From Bacteroidales bacterium (lineage in GTDB: Bacteria > Bacteroidota > Bacteroidia > Bacteroidales > UBA932), in NCBI GenBank assembly GCA_017443845.1, contig JAFSXX010000016.1, positions 1 to 64,000 on the forward strand: DNA of 64,000 nt, written 5' to 3'. Positions 61,073 to 64,000 of this stretch are shown one piece after another. Positions within the stretch are counted from its first letter, which is position 1. The number at the start of each line of letters is the position of its first letter. The notes under the pieces were generated by a model. That model was given only the letters and a program-made list of their open reading frames with translations, made no database searches and had not been told where the DNA came from. The position numbers were made by a program, and so were the translations under genes.

Positions 61073-63700
61073 CTACAGTCCTGTCTTCTTTTTGAGTTCC
61101 CTTATAAGATCGAATGCGTCCAGCGGCGACATACGGTTGATATCCGCATTCCTGAGTTGTTCCTTGATATCGAGCAGCAGCGGGTCGTCGAGCTGGTACA
61201 ACGACAATTGTACGGGCTGCTGCCTTTGTGCGGGGGCGTTCTGCGCCGAATCCCTGAGCGATTCGAGTTCCCGGAGCTTGCGCTCGGCCCCGACCACCAC
61301 GTTGGAGGGCATTCCTGCGAGCCTTGCCACGTGGATTCCGAAGCTGTGCGCGACGCCGCCCTTGCAGAGTTTGCGCAGGAAGATGACCTTGCCGTCCACC
61401 TCCTTGACGGAGATGTGGTAGTTGCGGACCCTCTTGTAGAGTTCCTCGAGTTCGTTGAGCTCGTGGTAGTGGGTGGCGAAGAGGGTCTTTGGATGGGGCT
61501 CGGCCGCCGATGCCTTTGCGTGGGTGCCGTGGAGGTATTCGACGATGGACCAGGCGATGGACATTCCGTCGAACGTGGAGGTTCCTCGGCCAATCTCGTC
61601 GAGCAGCACGAGGGAGCGCTCCGAAAGGTTGTTCAGGATGGTGGCGGTTTCGAGCATCTCCACCATAAAGGTCGATTCTCCGCGGGAAATGTTGTCGCTC
61701 GCCCCGACCCTGGTGAAAATTTTGTCCACAATGCCTATTTTCGCGGCTTTTGCGGGCACGAAGCATCCTGTCTGGGCCAACAGCACGATCAGGGCGGTCT
61801 GCCTTAAAAAGGCCGATTTTCCGGCCATATTGGGACCGGTGAGGATGATGATCTGCTGGTCGGCGTTGTCGAGCATCAGGTCGTTGGCCACGAATTCCTC
61901 CCCGGGTGCCATCATAGTCTCGATGACGGGGTGGCGCCCCTCTTTTATCTCTATCCTGAGCGAGTCGTTGATCTCGGGACGGCAGTAGTTGTTCTCCCTG
62001 GCCAGGTATCCGAATCCGGCGAGGCAGTCGAGCTCGGCCACGGCCGCGGCGTCGGCCTGCAGGGCGGGGATCTCTTTCTGGATCTCCCCCACGAGGGCGG
62101 CGTAGAGGGAGGCCTCTATCTGGAGGATGCGCTCCTCCGCGCCGAGAATCTTCTCCTCATATTCCTTGAGTTCCTGCGTTATGTAGCGCTCGGCGTTGAC
62201 CAGGGTCTGCTTGCGGATCCAGTCGGCTGGCACTTTGTCCCTGTAGAGGTTGCGGACCTCGAAGTAATAGCCGAAAACGTTGTTGTAGCCTATCTTGAGC
62301 GAGGGTATGGCGGTGGCGTCCTTCTCCCGCTGCTGGATATCGAGCAGTATCTGCTTGCCGTTGTGCATTACGTCGCGGATGGAGTCGAGCTCTTCGGAGA
62401 CGCCGGGGGCAATGACGTCGCCCTTGCCTATCTGGGCGGCGGTTTCGGGGAGGATGGTCTTCTGGATCCTGGCGCGAAGGTCGCCGCAGCGGTTCATCCT
62501 CGCCGCGAAACGTTCCACGGGGGTTCCGGGCAGAAGGTCGCATATCGCCGCTATGCCGCCGAGCCCGCGGGCGAGCTGAAGGGCCTCCCTCGGGGCGAGT
62601 TTGCCTGCCGCCGCACGGGAGATAATTCGCTCCATATCGCCGATATCGCCGATCGCCTGCCGCACACCGGAGTTCAGGTTCTCGTCGTTGAGAAATGCCT
62701 CCACGATATCCTGGCGCGCCTTGATGGCATCGGGGCTCTTGAGGGGCATAGCGAGCCAGCTGCGCAGCAGCCGGGCGCCCATCGGGGAGCAGCATTTGTC
62801 CACCACCTGGAGCAGCGAGACGCCTTCGGCTCCGGCCAGGGAGTTGAAAACCTCGAGATTGCGCACCGTGAAGCGGTCCATCCAGACGAAGTCGCCCTGG
62901 TCGATGCGGGAGATGGAGCGGATGTGGCCGAGGTCGGTGTGGCGGGTCATCTCGAGATAGAAAAGTATGGCACCCGCGGCCGTTACGCCGAGCTCCATCC
63001 CTTCCACTCCGAAGCCTTTGAGGGTGTCGGTGCCGAGCTGTCCGGCGAGTTTCCGGTAGCACGATTCGTGGACGAACGCCCATTCGTCCATCGAGGTGAC
63101 GTAGCAGCGCTGTCCGAAGCGGTTGCGGAAACCCTCCACATAACTGCGTTCCACGAGGAACTCTTTGGGCGAGAAGTCGGAGAGCAGGATATCGATGTAG
63201 TCGATTGAGCCTTCAGCGATTTTGAATGTGCCGGTAGAGATATCCAGGAATGCGATTCCCGCGCTGGCCTGGGAGTCCCGGCAGTTGCTCTCGAAGGCTA
63301 CGGCCGCCAGGAAGTTGTTCTCCTTCTGGTTGAGCAGGGTGTCGTTGAAGGCGACTCCCGGGGTGACGAGTTCGGTGACCCCGCGCCTGACCAGTTTCTT
63401 GGTGAGCTTCGGGTCCTCCAGCTGGTCGCAGACTGCGACTTTGTAGCCGGCCCTCACGAGTTTCGGGAGATAGGATTCCAGGGCGTGGTGAGGAACGCCG
63501 GCCATCGGGATGTAGTTGCCGTTGCCGGCGGTTCTCTTGGTGAGGACGATTCCGAGCACCTTGCTCGAGTTTATGGCGTCCTCGCCGTAGGTTTCATAGA
63601 AGTCTCCGACACGGTACAGCAGCATTGCGTCCGGGTATTGCGCCTTTACCTGGAAGAAGTGTTTCAGCATCGGGGACTCGCCCTGTTTCTTTTCGCTCAT
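61073..63700 (-). CDS. mutS: DNA mismatch repair protein MutS
   Basis: An 875-residue mismatch-recognition ATPase. Domain I has the mismatch-probing Phe-x-Glu in YRVGDFYETYGEDA, followed by the connector, lever and clamp domains, then the ATPase with Walker A LTGPNMAGKSAFLRQ, Walker B LVLLDEIGRGTSTFDG and a C-terminal MutL/dimerisation tail. Length is normal. A -7 TAATTTTG (63709-63716, minus) lies just upstream. It is divergent from the secreted protein at the right edge. Confidence 0.97.
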   Translation of the reverse strand: MSEKKQGESPMLKHFFQVKAQYPDAMLLYRVGDFYETYGEDAINSSKVLGIVLTKRTAGNGNYIPMAGVPHHALESYLPKLVRAGYKVAVCDQLEDPKLTKKLVRRGVTELVTPGVAFNDTLLNQKENNFLAAVAFESNCRDSQASAGIAFLDISTGTFKIAEGSIDYIDILLSDFSPKEFLVERSYVEGFRNRFGQRCYVTSMDEWAFVHESCYRKLAGQLGTDTLKGFGVEGMELGVTAAGAILFYLEMTRHTDLGHIRSISRIDQGDFVWMDRFTVRNLEVFNSLAGAEGVSLLQVVDKCCSPMGARLLRSWLAMPLKSPDAIKARQDIVEAFLNDENLNSGVRQAIGDIGDMERIISRAAAGKLAPREALQLARGLGGIAAICDLLPGTPVERFAARMNRCGDLRARIQKTILPETAAQIGKGDVIAPGVSEELDSIRDVMHNGKQILLDIQQREKDATAIPSLKIGYNNVFGYYFEVRNLYRDKVPADWIRKQTLVNAERYITQELKEYEEKILGAEERILQIEASLYAALVGEIQKEIPALQADAAAVAELDCLAGFGYLARENNYCRPEINDSLRIEIKEGRHPVIETMMAPGEEFVANDLMLDNADQQIIILTGPNMAGKSAFLRQTALIVLLAQTGCFVPAKAAKIGIVDKIFTRVGASDNISRGESTFMVEMLETATILNNLSERSLVLLDEIGRGTSTFDGMSIAWSIVEYLHGTHAKASAAEPHPKTLFATHYHELNELEELYKRVRNYHISVKEVDGKVIFLRKLCKGGVAHSFGIHVARLAGMPSNVVVGAERKLRELESLRDSAQNAPAQRQQPVQLSLYQLDDPLLLDIKEQLRNADINRMSPLDAFDLIRELKKKTGL

Positions 63701-63708
63701 AGCGAAGG

Positions 63709-63716
63709 CAAAATTA
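63709..63716 (-). promoter_or_regulatory. -7 promoter element of mutS
   Basis: TAATTTTG on the minus strand, exact consensus, 9 bp before the ATG at 63700, so the leader would be very short or absent. Confidence 0.5.
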
Positions 63717-63823
63717 CCAAATAATTTGTCAAAGCCCCTCCGCCAGCGTCAAAATTTAACCCCCCGGAGAATCGGATTTCGGACAATAAATCCGACATTA
63801 GCCTCTCTTTTGCCGTTTTTTCA

Positions 63824-63831
63824 TAAATTTG
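63824..63831 (+). promoter_or_regulatory. -7 promoter element of the right-edge gene
   Basis: TAAATTTG, exact consensus, 21 bp before the ATG at 63853. No TTTG lies at the usual -33 spacing. Confidence 0.5.
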
Positions 63832-63852
63832 TCAAAAAAAGACAGGTTTCAG

Positions 63853-64000
63853 ATGTTCAAAAGAGTATCAATCATAGCCGCAGCGGCCCTGTTCCTGCTA
63901 TCCGGTCTGCAGCTTGGGGCGCAGGGTTTCGACCGTGCGAAATTCGACGAGGCATTTATGCGCCTGACGCAGGAAATGGAGATCACCGGCACATCGGTAA
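63853..64000 (+). CDS. secreted protein, 5' part (runs off right edge)
   Basis: The first 49 codons of a gene: MFKRVSIIAAAALFLLSGLQ LGAQ is a signal peptide, followed by GFDRAKFDEAFMRLTQEMEI and TGTSV. The spacing of an amphipathic helix and then a short strand after the signal is like the start of secreted beta-lactamase-family serine hydrolases in this window (compare IEAYIEDGMKLWNIPGTAIS), but the piece is too short to decide. Confidence 0.55.
   Translation, partial: MFKRVSIIAAAALFLLSGLQLGAQGFDRAKFDEAFMRLTQEMEITGTSV

Noticed and set aside
60456-61766. Long minus-strand open frame of 436 codons
   Set aside because: It runs in a second frame across the 3' end of mutS and the start of the ABC permease, both of which have intact motifs; composition is Arg/Gly/His-rich as in GC-rich shadow frames.
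1-64000. tRNA or rRNA genes, CRISPR arrays, prophage or intact insertion sequences
   Set aside because: Looked for T-loop (GGTTCGAATCC-like) patterns, regularly spaced repeats, integrase, transposase or phage structural proteins; none was recognised by eye.

Overview
The window looks like a chromosomal segment of an uncultured gut-type Bacteroidales (phylum Bacteroidota). Support: three tandem SusC/SusD pairs, fimbrillin-like and BspA-type lipoproteins, a dimeric-type glycyl-tRNA synthetase, a TonB-family energiser, and many promoters of the Bacteroidota form TAnnTTTG, several with a TTTG-like element about 19-21 bp upstream. Base composition is moderately GC-rich by eye, except for the AT-richer hip region near 32-33 kb. 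No rRNA, tRNA, CRISPR array, prophage or intact insertion sequence was seen.

Layout. 0-3.2 kb: the start of a fimbrillin-like lipoprotein gene running off the left edge, then a small cobalamin lower-ligand group (cobC leftward; cobS-cobT rightward). 3.2-26.7 kb: one long leftward block. It holds a four-gene operon (two secreted glutamine-amidotransferase-like proteins, two secreted class C beta-lactamase-family serine hydrolases), three SusC-SusD transporter pairs in A-B-A' order, and a further pair (C69/acyltransferase-family N-terminal-Cys hydrolase plus serine hydrolase). No glycoside hydrolase is present, so the locus looks more like a peptide or modified-amino-acid scavenging locus than a glycan-utilisation locus. 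26.7-31.5 kb: housekeeping genes glyS, sufS-sufE-sufT, ruvA and gcvH. 31.5-33.5 kb: an apparent insertion, a three-gene HipBST toxin-antitoxin module with paired operators, followed by a decayed piece of a second gcvH 3' end. 33.5-37.1 kb: a surface lipoprotein with leucine-rich repeats, a 42-codon gene in front of it, and a divergent membrane TPR/LuxR regulator with a degenerate histidine-kinase segment. 37.1-46.4 kb: mnmG, ybeY, a TonB-family gene, hflX, a P1-family aminopeptidase, an alpha/beta hydrolase, ruvB and a second C69-family hydrolase. 46.4-55.2 kb: mfd and an envelope-biogenesis group (outer-membrane barrel, TPR protein, LptC, PpiD/SurA-like foldase). 55.3-59.8 kb: a large Ala-rich coiled-coil lipoprotein and a companion outer-membrane protein behind a consensus promoter. 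59.8-64 kb: an ABC permease, mutS, and the start of a secreted protein running off the right edge.

The strongest leads are the HipBST cassette inserted beside gcvH with its two-operator promoter, the non-glycan triple SusCD/hydrolase locus, the 42-codon gene beside the LRR lipoprotein and pseudo-kinase regulator, the coiled-coil lipoprotein/barrel pair, and three kinds of intergenic inverted or dispersed repeat (28.4 kb; 31.7 and 42.9 kb; 26.7 kb).
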